A stretch of 64,000 nucleotides of DNA from Cinnamomum chago (taxonomy: Eukaryota; Streptophyta; Magnoliopsida; Laurales; Lauraceae). The position numbers were made by a program, and so were the translations under genes. Below, one piece after another: positions 35,201-46,756 of the stretch (its first letter is position 1; each line of letters begins with the position of its first letter). The stretch spans positions 115,150,001 to 115,214,000 of the forward strand of contig CP142453.1 of NCBI GenBank assembly GCA_038049695.1, in the 5' to 3' direction. The notes beneath the pieces were generated by a model. That model made no database searches. It saw only the letters and a program-made list of their open reading frames with translations, and had not been told where the DNA came from.

Positions 35201-38200
35201 CCATGGCCCACATGTCATTCCCAAGGAACCTTCATGAATTTATTTTCCCATTGAGGTTCGTCTTCCTTGTGAGTCTCTTTGAGATGTCACTTTTCGTGCT
35301 TTGGCACTTTCGATCCAAACCCTTTCCTAGGGTTTGCATTAAAAAAGTAAATACAAAAAACAAAAAACAAAAAAAGAATTTTTTCCGCCAAAATGTTCTT
35401 GAAAGGATATTGTCCATTCATAACATCCATATGTTAAAAGCATCTGAATCAGATATTGGAAAAGGAAATATGAAAGTAGAAACAGTCAAGACTCAAGAGA
35501 CAAGGGCAGATATGACTTAATAGAGGATTCTAGCCATACAATCAACACCAATTTAAGCTCATTGGGCTTATTAAGTCTAGAATAGAAAAAAAAAATACCA
35601 TGGATTAATTTATCTTAAGAGATTTTCTTACTGTACATCAGAGAAAGAATAAAATAAATAAAATTAAAAACATACTCAGTTACAATTGATGACATATGAG
35701 AGGACAAAGAAACTGTTTCTAAACCAATATGAAAATATTGAGGCTAAAACATTTAAAATGGATAAGCATACCAATGCCTCGACGCCACCAACAGCAGCAA
35801 TGGCTTCTCGATTTCTATCATCAAAGGATAAATTCCACAGGGCACCAGCTGCTTCCTGCCTGTTAATGAGGGTAAAACAACATGACCCACTCAAAAATCA
35901 TCCAAAGACATCATTACTTAAGGCAACAAGTGAAAAGTAGAAGTTAAACGTCGGCTTCAATTTTCAGACTACATAACATTGAAGTTAATAGAGTCCTTAC
36001 TTTGTCAAAGGTGTTCTCAAGTTCTCAGAATTTCTTTTTGCGACGTCAACATGGCAGGGTGTAGCTCAAAATAGAAACACTTTTTTTTGTGTTATTCTTT
36101 ACGCTAGAAATTCTTTTTCAAGTGATAAAACCGCTTCACAATTTCACCATAAAAAAAACTCGACAAAAAGAGAGTACTTGGTACCAGGAGCCATCACATT
36201 TTAATCTAGAAGGATCATACTGGGCATGTTATATTGTAGCGTATGGTATGTGGCATGTCCATATTCAACTCTTAACGCAGGTCCAAGAAACATTAATTCA
36301 GAATTCAAAAACTCATTCTCTATTCTAGCTAGCCTTGTCAACCTACCATAAACATTATAGAGTAAGAGATACAATGCGACGGCGACGGCGACGGCGACGA
36401 CCTCATACCAAATCATCACTATCATCACTGAAGTGTTATCCCACCTACAAAATTCTCATACCGAATAATGATGATGATTTGTTTTTGTCCGTAACATGTT
36501 TGTTGGTCTTATCCACGAGGTGGCCCTGCAACAACCACTGATTTTATTTTTAAAGCAGCTTATCCATGGTTCATTGAATCTAGACCCAATCAGATTTTCC
36601 ACAATAAGGAACCCTAAGGTTAGCATAGTTCCAAATTTTGAAATGGGAATTTCCTTGATGGTTAGAAAATCCATTCAGGGTAAAATTTAATACAAGTCTC
36701 GGTCCCTCCTCTAGCCTCATAAATGAGAACACAAGTATCCATAGAGATGGGAATTATTGCCGCTTATACAGGCTATCCGAGCACCTGATCAAGGATCCAA
36801 ACAGTCCAACTCATATATCATCAGAGCTAGAGGTATGCCTCAAGTTATATCAATTATTGTTTTCATTTACATGAATCACTGCCGTTGATTTCTGCAACTA
36901 TATAGATCCAAGCATATCACTAATGCTATTTTGTTTTTAACAGATTTAACGACCCACGAGGTGAAGTTATTACCGCTTATCCAAGCTATCCGAGAACCTA
37001 ATCGAAGATCCAAACCATCCATCTCGTGTTTCTTCAAGATTACAAGTATGCCTCGAGTTATAACCATAGCCATTGATTTCTGCAACTCTAGATAGATCCA
37101 AGCATATCATTAGTATTATTTTATTTGTAACAGATTTGAATTGCCACAAGCTCAAATTTTGTTGGATTGAAATCCAAGAAAATGATGCCCCTTTTAAAAC
37201 CATCAAACTCAAAGGCCATAGATCAAGGTTTAAGGATGACGCAATGGATTGTACACCTCTAGGTCTTGTTGAAATCTTTCCTACCCCCTGGCCCCCTACC
37301 CATTACCCTCCCTCATGAATTGCATGGCCCTTGGTGGGAATCACAGACCAGATTGCACCATGTCATGTGAGGATTAAATTGCCATAAGATTAAATTTGAT
37401 GCCCATCAAACCATGACTCACTGTTAGATTGAAGTCCAAAAAAAAAAAAGATGCCTTTTGAAACCATCAACCTAGAAGGTAATAGATAAAGGGGTTAGGA
37501 TGATCCGATGGCATTGATAGTTTGTATGCCCTAGTCCTCTATCTATCTGTGTGGGTTTACAGGCACCATCTCCCACGTGGATTGGGGTGGGCTGGAACTT
37601 CTTTGGGGGAGGAAGGACACCAAACTTTAGATCCTAACGATCTATGATGATGAAAAAGGACCACCAAAAATCAACACCTATCAAGTCAAGACACTCCGAG
37701 TTGCCCCGGGAAACACACCAAAACTATGCTTTTTCTCTCTCTTTTTTTTTTCCGGATTCTTAATGTCAGAGGCTTTTGGGGCCCTTCTGCATTGTTTGAA
37801 AGATCAAAACCACATTTTGTGAAAGATCTGAGCTGGAGAAACTTCTTACGGGATGGTAATAGTGATAGAAGAAAGTTGCATCTGATGTACTGGAATGAGG
37901 TTATTAAACCAGAACATGCAGGGGGTTTGGGGTTGGGCAATTTGGATGTAAAGAATTGGGCTTTGCTAGCTAAACGATGGTGGAGGTATGGGGTGGAAAA
38001 AGAGGCTATATGGAGAAAGGTTATAGTGTCCAATTATGGGGAAGATGAGTGGGGATGGGTCCAAAAAAGAGCCCTAGATATATAGGATGTCTGGGTTATG
38101 GGGTATTATCTCAAGTTCTGGCAATGTTTCGACAGTAACAGGAGAAAGCTTTGTGAAAGGGGTGGGCTTTCAACTGTGTGAGAGTGATAGAGTCCATTTC

Positions 38201-41200
38201 TGGTTTGATGATTGGATGGGGATGGGACTATTACATGTTTTGTTTCCTAGAGTGTTTAGGATTGCATCTAACAAAGAGTCTTCAGTTAGAGATTGTTATG
38301 TGGGGATGGGGTGTCATGGGTGGTGAATGTGAGGAGGCCTCTTTGTCAGTCGGAGTTGGGGGAGTTTTAGTCTTTGTTGAGTCTTGCTTCTAACGCTTTC
38401 TTATGCAGGGATGAAGCTTATTCCCGGATCCGGAAACAAAATACTTCTAGAGATTTCTCGTCGAAATCATTTTACAGGGAGCTGGATCCATGTGACATGA
38501 CACCTTCTCCTTGTGCTTTAGCTTGGAGGGGTCTTGCTCCTCCAAGAGTGGAGGCCCTTCGCTGGTTGGTTGTGGCAGGAAAGATTTTCGACAGCGGATA
38601 ATTTAAGGAGGAGAGGCTTGATGTCAGAGTCCATTTCAGAGATGATGTCTGTGTAGAAGGGAAAGGGCAACAATAGATCCTTTATTCCTTTGTGACATTG
38701 CATCGTATATATGGGGGTATTTTCTCAAAGCATGTGGTATTACATGGTGCTTTCCAGGTTCGGTAGTTCGCTTATTTGAGGCGTGGACGGGAAATCATCT
38801 GTCTGGTTGTGGTTTGATTCTATGGAAGATTGTTACTTTATCCATTCTGTGGTCTTTATGGAATGAGAGAAATGAGAGACTCTTCAATGGCAAGGAAACG
38901 TCCTCAGATGGTCAGATGACTTCAGTGTGGTTGAGGATTGTAAAATGGGCTTGCATTAGAAAAGAGTTCTCGGAGCTTGACATAAATAAAACTATGTATA
39001 ATTGAGGAGTTTGTTTATCAATGGAAAGAATAAAGAAGAAGATGACAGTGTTTTGGAGCCCTCCTCCAACAGGCTTTCTAAAGCTCAATGTGGATGGAGC
39101 AGCTCCTGGTAAACTAGGGCCGGATAGATTTGGAGGAATTCTCAGAAATCAGAATGGGGAGGTATTGCATATGTTTATAAACATATAAGAATCAAAGATT
39201 CCAATGAAGCAAAATTGTTGGCAATCTTGGAAGATTTTCGTATTTATTGTCGCTCATATCATTTCAGCCTTATAGTTAAAAGTGACTCCATCAATGCCAT
39301 ATCCTGGGCAAGCACTTTGAGGGGGTTAAGGTTTTAACTTTGCAATGTTCTGTTTCTTTTCAGCAAGTCGGTAGGACTGCCAACGGGATGGCAGACTCTT
39401 TAGACAAACAACAGGTTTGTCTTTTGAGTGTTTTAATTATGTTATTGGGGTTGGCGTAGGGTTGCTTGGTATATATCTCTTATACGAGCACCTTTGTTCT
39501 GGTCTCAAGTTCTGTTATTGTTCTAGGTTTTTATCAATAAGTTTTTATACCTTTATAAATTAAAAAAAAAAAAAAAAAAGGCAGTCAAAGATCAGTTCAT
39601 CCGACTAGGTGAATATAAAACGCAACCACCAATTACAACTTAAACTCACCCTAAATAATCAAAGCACGTTTCTGAAAACCCAAGATTCATAGAAGCCTTT
39701 TTTAATCATTTCTCACATTTTTTAGGCCTTTGGGGCTCTAGGGTGACCTCGAGTGATTGTTTGCACTTGTTTAAATATTCAAAATTGGCACATCCATAGC
39801 ATTCACGCATGGTCACAACTGTTTGTGCTCATTTACGCATAAATGAGGTCTGAAAATGGTGTGCAAATGAGGCCATTTTCATATAAAAACTTTCACACTT
39901 GAGTAGGTGTGAAACGATTACACATCTCCTGGGTCAAGAAGGCGCTAGTACAAAGGACGCTCAAGACAGGTCCCAATATCAAATCCCTTCGCCATCTTTT
40001 ATGTTTTATGACTCTTGTGAGCCCCAAATTTTTAATAGGCTCTGGGATATATGAAGATTTTATTTAAGTAATACAAACCGTTCAATGCCTACTCATGTGA
40101 AAATGGTGCTTCCAAACAAACATGGTATTGTGTTTCATGTGTCAATTTTTACATATGTAACATTCAAATTTGCAAATTTTACTATGCCATTTTCATATCC
40201 CATGCATAAAAGATAAATGACCCCTAAAATCTTGCATAATTAGCAAATCAAAAATTCTAGCAATCAATTAGAACTAAGAAATCAAGAATATGATATGAAA
40301 TGTAGACTAAATCTGTTTTAACAGCACAAGAAACTAAATTAAAATGATTTACATTGCAGAATCCTTAAATAAATATAAGATGTGTCTAAAAGACTCAGCA
40401 GCACTTGAAGAAAAAGCTAACAAGATTTCACATTTCCAGAGAAAATAACAATAGTAAATGTTGAAGGTAGCAGCAGCAGCACTAGCAGCCGAAACAGCGG
40501 CAGTGCCTGGCCCCATAATAAGAAGAAGAACAACAAAAATCACTATGAATCTATAATAATATAGTTACCTTACACCTTCATGATGAGAACATGTAAGTTG
40601 CACCAGTGCTTCAAGGGCACCTGCCTCTTTTCCAACAGCAGCATTGTTGCTGTTGCTATCCCCATGAGCAGCCAAATTAGCTAAGGCACGAGCAGCCTGA
40701 ATAATTTTGGGAGGAAAAAAAAAAAAAGAGTATAATGTGTGATGACCAATGGAAACATGGTTTTAGAAGATCAGATTTATTGAAGGTTTATAGACAAACA
40801 ACGCGACATGAAATGTAATTGCATTTGTATGAAAATAGCTCCCCTACTGTAGGAATTTTCAACCTTTTTTTTTTTTTTTTGGAACAGTTGAGCTTTCACA
40901 AATATCACTGGTATTATATGTTCCAGTTCTTTCATTAAAAATTGTGGGACTATAAATTTGATATTATCACAAGCTTTTTATGATATGGTCGTGATGGAAT
41001 CTTGTGATACTAGGATGAGCATTTATCAAATCTCTACAACTTTTAGCTATATGGTTTTAAGCAATTTTCATATTTTAAGTTCCTCTTTCTAATATTCTAA
41101 TTTCATTATGTCAGATTTTTCCAGATCATATTCCAAGGAAAAATCTTTTAAGTTTCCCATTTTTTTTTCCTGAGACAAGCAACCTCCAAAGATAAGATTT

Positions 41201-44200
41201 GAGACAATGTGGATGCGTTGCTTCCTTATCTAGGATTGGCATTGTACGGCAAATACAGTGAGGAAACATAAGATACGGGCCTCTAAAACATGACTTCTCT
41301 TCACATACACAGTGAACAAAATCAGCCAGAGAACTATATAGTGCATTCAGGGAAATGGAACAGATATTAATACAAATGAAAAGGCTTTCTAATATTTGAG
41401 CAGAACTTTCATTGCCATGAAAAATGGTGTCCCTTCTCAAAAATGAATAATGCATACAGGTATTCTGGCTAAACAATGAGTAACATCAATTCCAACTATG
41501 CAAGTGATGGGTGATGGTGCGATGCAAGACAAAGATAACCTAATTTCAAGCATGCAATGATGAACAAATCTTATAGCTCCATGGTCTCAACGAGAGCAAT
41601 CCACAATTAGAACTTTTCACGTTTTGCACAATCCACAATCAGAACTTTTCACATTTTGCACTTGGAGCAACCCTTTCTAGTTCCTTCTTGTTGCACTCAA
41701 GATTATAAACAATCAAAAGGGGGATTAACACTCAAAATAGGATGGGAGATTTGGGAGGTGCACCATCACCACCATAGTCATCAAAGCCCTGTACTATTGG
41801 GATCAGCCTTTTCCACCTCTTCCAAGTCCCTGTGGGAACTCGGTCCGGGCGGAACCCTTAACCATGGGCATGGGGCGTAGCGTGTCAACTACGGGCTACC
41901 AAAGGAGAGTCTCCGCAAGTCCCACATTGGATATGGCCGCCCAAGATCCCTGAACTTATAAGTCAAACCCCATCTTAATTCAACATGACACGTTTTAAAG
42001 CCGTACGGCCCCAGATTTCAAAAGAAATCCGAAATTAAGCATGATCGGGCAAGAGCAGTATCAAGATGGGTGACCACCTGGGAAGTCCTTGCGCGTGCAT
42101 GTGGGGCTAAGCGGACAATATCATGCTAAGTTGGGCGGGACTATGACACTCCCTTTCACAACAAAGTTCTAAGGCATCCCCACCACAATCTAACATGTTT
42201 ACAACTACTTCATCCCAGAATATTTTAATAGCCTCCCTTCCACCTAGTACCTTGTACTTCACATTTGAGTTCTTCATGGAGGGAATGTTTCTAGTTTTCT
42301 TAAGCATGTGCCTCTATTGTTGCCAAACCGTCAACTTTAATTTTCCCTTCCATCGGAGTTACTTGTAGATTTCCTCTTATTTAGTCAATAGTAATTCTAC
42401 ATGAACCATCTTAGCAGCCACCAATCAGCAGAATGCAATTTGTCTTCATGTAATTTCTTATGCCCGGCATTCAGCTCCAGACAACAATGCAGGTCTAAAT
42501 GTTGTCTTACAGAAGAGTTCCTTTAACCAAAGTGGCACTTAATAATAACAAAATTGCCCATCCCGCATTCTCCTATTTACGATATACTCATCAAGCCCAC
42601 CATTTTGTTCTACAGGTGCACTTGGTATTGGTATCTCACTAATTGTAGCACTAAGCAGTTTCAAATTTGACCTCCTTCCAACTCATAGGACCACTAAACT
42701 TGCCCTCCATACAAGTGTGTGTACATGTGTCGTAATAAGGAGAATTGCTTAACATGTTAAAGACCAGAATTAGTATGTTTTGCCCATTATGAGATCCCAT
42801 TCTGGAAGGAGAAGAGAACGCCCTAACCACATGCTGATCGCATGGTAAGTTGTACTCCATATGTTACATGTGTATCCATTATCGTACTAATTTCCAAGTC
42901 ATTGAGCTCCAAAGCATTTACTCTAAGTTCTAGCTTATTATTTACTCTCATTCTTGTTTGATTGACTACATAAACCAAGGAACTTCACAGTGGGTAATGA
43001 ATTTTGGTCCCTTGATGCAATCCAAACCAATTTGGTACTTAATTGTCTCTCCATATACTCAGTAGTCAGTGCCAACATACATCTTGTACTACAACCTCAA
43101 TATATTCATTAAGGATGTACTTTTTTATTCAATGTATGCCAAGTTAACAACCTCAACACCTCATATCAAACCTTCTATATATCATTAAAACTATAAGCTC
43201 AACTTTTTCAATGAGTCATCTAACAAGAATTTGATTCTTTTATAGATCTACATGCAATGGCATAAACCCATACAAATTCCAGAAAATTTAGATTCGTGTT
43301 TTGCACACTGCTCTGATACACCCTCTCAAATTTCATTACATGACTCATACATTTGATAGCTCAGTAAGGCAATCTGAATATCTCATTTATTTTTAATTCA
43401 CTCTTTGGCCATTCAAATAGCACTCCAAATTTGGTTACCAAAGTCCAACATCACCCATTAAAACCCAATATATCAATAGGTATACCTTATAGCTCTACCA
43501 CCCTCTGCTTCTTCATCTTTGCAAAGGCATCTCCACTTTTGTTTCAGGCATCTTTTTTTCTCCTGTTTTGTTACTCACCGCTCAGGCTATATTCACGATC
43601 TATTTCCCCTACATTGAAATGAATAGGTTTTCAAAGTGCATTTCCCATCTCTCTATCTCATTTTCACCAAGACCCTTTTTCATCTTTCATGCACCCAAAA
43701 TGCCCTATTCCCCTTCCTCTCTGATGCAGGACCTACTACTTAATTGACTAAAAGGACCATGTGCGCTATTTTTTTCTTGTTCCTTTGCTTGATGTCCCCA
43801 TCAATCTCATCTGGGGAAGCTTATAAAATATATCTCTCTTCTTGGAAAATTAGAAAACTCACTCCCTCTCTTCTTGGAAAGTTAGAAAACTCCCTCCCTC
43901 CCTCCCTCCCTAATGCATACTGTGTCACATTAAAGTGAAATGGATTTGGTCGAGCTTAAGATTGAGCTTGTCTTAGACCTGGATTCATATTCCAAGGAAC
44001 TCAATTTTTGAAATGAAGTAGAGCTTGAGCTAACCCCAGCTTCGGCTCTGCTTGAGTTCAATTGAATGCTTCTGTTTGTAATGCTTGAAACAAGCTCAAG
44101 CTTGACTATTTGAGTGCAATCCAAGCTTAAACACAGTATGACTCAGCTCATTGACAGTCAAAAGGAGAAAATAATCTAAGCCCGTGATACCCGGATACTA

Positions 44201-46756
44201 AAAGACAGGCAACATATCATGTCATATGGTATCCAATTCTTCATCTTTTATGTGTAAACTTCCTGTTCTTGCACTATCCATGGTATGTTCCTATTGTGTC
44301 CATCCCATATCTAGGCATCATAGATGTGAGCCCTTCACTACAATGGCAACCTAAAGTCCCTAATTCCCAAATAACATTGGGCCTCTAGCCCCACTACATT
44401 GATGGATGCCACAAAATGTAACTTAGGCAAAATTCGTGGCACAAAGCCATATGAAAACGGTAGCTATAGCCTATAAACACCATGACTAGGTTCACTTCCA
44501 TGTATGGGCCATCTGAACTAACCCAAATGCAATGTCTCGAGTATTTGTAATACTAGGATAGGCACCCCCGTGAACTACAGGTTAATATCTACTTTTTCCC
44601 AGTATTGCACATAAATTAAAAGCAAGCACCTACCAAGACAATTAGCTGAAAATTAAGAAAGAAGTAAATTACAACTGAAGTATAGATGGCAGTATTTATG
44701 GCAATTAAGGAATACCTGTTCCTGCACTCCCTCAAATTTGCATGACCGAGCAAGCGTCACCAAAGCATGGACACCGCCTACTAATGCAACCTCCATGCTG
44801 CACTTATCATCAGCTGCCAAATTTGCAAGTGCACCAGCAGCACGTTCCTGTTCAACCACATCAAAAAAGCAGAAAGAAACTTACCGCTTGGTATCTTTAT
44901 ACATTAAATCCTACTCAGAAAGTCACAAACAAGGCAAATCACGTGCAAGAGATATACAAGAACTCCATCGCCACCAGAAGGCCATTTAAAAATTAGATCC
45001 ACTAGGGCTTTTACTCCTCCCGCTTCCGCAATGGCACCCTGAGACCAAAATTTAATTTATTATAACCAGTAATTATGCAATGACGAGATCTTCAAATGCA
45101 ACACTATATGCAACCTTGTGCTCCTCTCCCACTGAAAGATTCCAAAGTCCCCCAGCAGCCTCTTCAGCAACTAATCTGTTCATAGACCTAGCCAGATCAG
45201 CAAGGATGCCTATCCCACCTTCATCTGCAACTGCTTTAGCGACTTTCGGATTAACGGACAGATTTGCTATAGCCTGCACAATGGAGTCCTTTCAATTATT
45301 CAAACCAGCCAAGTCCAATTCCCAACCCAAGTCAAGCTTGATACTCTATTTGAAAACAACCATGAAAACTTACCTTTGCAGCTTCAGACTGAACACCTTC
45401 CCGGCAAGACCTAGCCAGGTCTAAAAGCAGACGAATTCCACCATCCTGCATAACAGCCTCTGCCCTTCCACAGTCAACAGTTGCGCTTTCATCATCTATG
45501 ACAACAAATGTTGCAAGCCCCGTGGCTGCTCTTTCCTGAACATCATCCTGCAAGCTCTGCATCAAACTAAGCAACAGCGGTGCACCTTGCCTCAGCCAGA
45601 AATTGTCCAGGCCCACCGGATTAGTCTCTGCGATACGTAGTAGTGAATGTGAAAGGACCCACTCAATCCAATTCATAACCTCATTTAGGTTCTTGTCAGC
45701 TCTCTTCGAATTCCTCCACACCCAAAAGACTTCTCTTTCCTTCATCTCAGAATCCGCGAATAAGGAAGCTATCCCTTTAAAAATGTCAGTGAAGAGGGCA
45801 AGCAGCAACTTGCCCTTGGCATTATATGAGGCAGCATTACCTTCATCTTCAAGAAGCGGACAATTCAAAGCGCACAAAACCTTCAAACTCTGCGATGAAG
45901 ATCGCAGCTTCGAAACAGCATTCGCAGAAACATCAGTCCTAGAAACATCTACTCCAATTAAGTTTGGCAGCTTACTCCATGGCAGAGAAGCCGCGCTCCA
46001 CTTCACACACCGGGTCCCCGCAACCGACACAAACCGAAGGGAAGCTACATTTCCCAACGCAGCTCCATCAACACTCCCACAATCCATGAATCCAATCTCC
46101 ACCAACTGCCCGCAATTCTTCGCCAGCGCATTGATGGCATCGCCATTGACATCTCGAATCCCAGAGAGCCGCAGGCGCTTCAACTTGGGGCAGCAGAGAG
46201 CAACCACCCTGATGGCGTCACTGGTAATCCTCTCGCAGAAATCCGGTCCAATCTGGAGGCTCTCAAGGGCCTCATGCCGGGCAGCCATCATGGACAGCGT
46301 CGCGTCTGTAATGTCCCTGCAGAAATCGCCGCTCACCTCCCGGAGCCCCCTCGCCTGCAAGTTCATTGTTGCAGCAGCCGCCTCGGTCCCCCTGAACCGG
46401 AGCTTCTGCAGGCTGCCACAGCGGGAGGCGAGGGAGGCAGCAGTTGCTGCATCACAGCGGTGGGAGCGGAGATCCAAAGAGCTCCACAGGCAAGGAGAAG
46501 ACCCCAATGCCCGCCAGTTGCTACAAGTGGACGCAAGGCTCGCTCGGTCTCGATAATTCAAGCAGGAGAAGAGCTGGACAACGGTGTCGTCCGGGAGGCT
46601 CGTCCAATCCACCTCCTCCTCCTCCACCTCCTTCCTCCCCGACCGCAACAACATCCCATCGCAGATGGCAGACAAACTCCGCGGCGGATGAGGAGCAGCC
46701 TCTTTCGCCACCTTCTCTCCGTATTGAACTCCCTTTCGCCTCACCCTTCGACTCAT
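29282..46756 (-). CDS. ARABIDILLO: ARABIDILLO-type F-box/LRR/armadillo-repeat protein, complete, 929 aa
   Basis: Nuclear F-box protein with armadillo repeats, related to beta-catenin/Armadillo; Arabidopsis members promote lateral root formation and are thought to act in SCF ubiquitin ligases. Exons are 46756-45374, 45273-45115, 45038-44958, 44847-44716, 40696-40569, 35859-35772, 34824-34730, 33306-33243, 31014-30839, 30647-30426, 29917-29833 and 29458-29282. All are GT-AG and in phase: 930 codons with the stop, against 930 aa for ARABIDILLO-1. The N-terminal RRVRRK (3-8) is a likely nuclear localisation signal. The F-box is at about 50-96 (DWTSLPDDTV, CLNYRDRASL). LRRs follow (FCERITSDAIRVV, CCPKLKRLRLSG), then armadillo repeats from about 400 (QERAATGLATF, AAGGLWNLSVGEEHK, AAGALWNLSFDDRN, AAGALWNLAFNPGN) to the C-terminal AKIFAKIVLRNLEH. 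ATG 46756 was chosen because family proteins begin MSRRVRRK; an in-frame ATG 23 codons upstream is not conserved. Introns 4, 5 and 8 are swollen by retroelements. Confidence 0.97.
29580..29665 (-). mobile_element. Possible tRNA-derived SINE head
   Basis: On the minus strand TAGCTCAGCTGCTTAGGG resembles a tRNA A box, and GAGTTCATGTCCTTCC some 45 bp on resembles a B box. It lies in the last ARABIDILLO intron. The body and target duplications were not delimited. Confidence 0.35.
31130..31950 (+). mobile_element. RTE LINE, decayed reverse transcriptase
   Basis: Plus-strand frames show FPMTIGLH, SALIPYLFALIMDKL, the altered catalytic box FTDDMV (normally FADD), ESRNGVNAKLERWWQILESK, TEYMDCNSS, NGEIDEDIENRIKAGWLKWR and the 3' end ATAGCCGACCCCAACATAG with a (TGATAA)n tail near 31934-31947. 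Several stops are present, and the first Asp-preceding Ala of the active site is changed. It lies in ARABIDILLO intron 8, antisense to the gene. Confidence 0.85.
32345..32710 (-). mobile_element. L1-type LINE 3' end with poly(A)
   Basis: Minus-strand reading FQVSFECVSRSANGMADFLA followed by KQGFN is the RNase H C-terminus of plant L1 elements. A T-rich 3' UTR and a short A-tract follow (T-run at about 32350-32359 on the plus strand). It lies in ARABIDILLO intron 8, in sense with the gene. Confidence 0.78.
32767..32852. repeat. Perfect 31 bp tandem duplication followed by (ATG)n
   Basis: CTCTTTGACAACTCTGAATT and the 11 bases after it occur twice in perfect tandem (32767-32797 and 32798-32828), directly followed by about seven ATG units at 32829-32852. 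The perfect identity indicates a recent slippage or repair event in ARABIDILLO intron 8. Confidence 0.9.
33480..33572 (-). mobile_element. Possible tRNA-derived SINE
   Basis: On the minus strand GTTGTGAGTTCGAGTCATG includes a good B box (GTTCGAGTC), with an A-box-like stretch about 40 bp before it. It lies in ARABIDILLO intron 7. Ends not defined. Confidence 0.35.
33671..33980 (-). mobile_element. TRIM/SMART retroelement with about 70 bp LTRs
   Basis: Direct repeats at 33671-33738 and 33911-33980 flank about 170 bp. In minus-strand sense the right copy runs TGTTAAGCAA to CTCTGTCA (TG...CA), is followed at once by the primer site TGGTATCAAAGCC (33910-33898), and the left copy is preceded by a purine tract CCGAGGGGGGG. 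All marks of an LTR retrotransposon are present in 310 bp with no coding capacity. It lies in ARABIDILLO intron 7. The adjoining ORFs are by-products. No clear target duplication. Confidence 0.78.
36545..37140. repeat. Tandem duplication, period about 214 bp
   Basis: In ARABIDILLO intron 5, the block starting CGCTTATACAGGCTATCCGA (36760) recurs about 213 bp later as CGCTTATCCAAGCTATCCGA (36973). Both are followed by matching CTGCAACT, AGATCCAAGCATATCA and AACAGATTT segments. A weaker first copy may start at 36556. A second, related pair follows (37137-37290 and 37375-37530), with GAATTGCCACAAG/AAATTGCCATAAG starts. Confidence 0.7.
37735..39579 (+). mobile_element. L1-type LINE 3' half with poly(A)
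   Basis: Plus-strand frames in order are GGLGLGNLDVKNWALLAKRW, then HFWFDDWMG, AWRGLAPPRVEALRWLVVAG, ILWSLWNERNERLFNGKE, LKLNVDGAAPGK (RNase H start) and GRTANGMADSLDKQQ (RNase H end), closed by an 18 bp A-tract at 39562-39579. This is the C-terminal reverse transcriptase, zf-RVT and RNase H of a plant L1. Stops and frameshifts show it is inactive. It lies in ARABIDILLO intron 5, antisense to the gene. Confidence 0.88.
41597..41660. repeat. 32 bp tandem duplication
   Basis: CAATCCACAATTAGAACTTT and the 12 bases after it recur with two substitutions 32 bp later (41597 and 41629). It lies in ARABIDILLO intron 4. Confidence 0.85.
41884..42148 (+). mobile_element. Cassandra-like solo LTR carrying a 5S rRNA-derived sequence
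   Basis: The segment 42015-42090 resembles the 3' two thirds of plant 5S rRNA, including the internal control regions: AAATTAAGCATGATCGGGC (42032-42050) and GATGGGTGACCACCTGGGAA (42065-42084). Upstream are CCCACATTGGATATGG and TTATAAGTCAAACCCCATCT, and downstream GCTAAGCGGACAATATCATG, as in LTRs of the Cassandra TRIM family. The limits TGT (41884) and ACA (42148) give 265 bp, a usual Cassandra LTR length. No second LTR, primer site or target duplication was found, so it is a solo LTR or remnant. It is not a functional 5S gene. It lies in ARABIDILLO intron 4. Confidence 0.8.
42290..42960 (-). mobile_element. Degenerate RTE LINE fragment
   Basis: Minus-strand frames give GGLDEYIVNRRMRDGQF (compare DGEIDTDVSHRIQAGW), then KTTFRPALLSGAECRA (compare VAVRLALYGSECWA), matching the RTE C-terminal region in order, with stops between. 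It lies in ARABIDILLO intron 4, in sense with the gene. Limits are approximate. Confidence 0.6.
43889..43912. repeat. (CCCT)n microsatellite
   Basis: About five CCCT units after two copies of a CTCTTCTTGGAAA(A/G)TTAGAAAACTC repeat unit (about 43835 and 43869), in ARABIDILLO intron 4. Confidence 0.85.

Noticed and set aside
36374-36402. Coding CGACGG repeat
   Set aside because: It is a short hexanucleotide microsatellite in an intron; the surrounding frames are random.
42001-42098. 5S rRNA gene
   Set aside because: Only the 3' two thirds are recognisable, with substitutions, embedded in LTR-type sequence; a Cassandra-like LTR explains it better.
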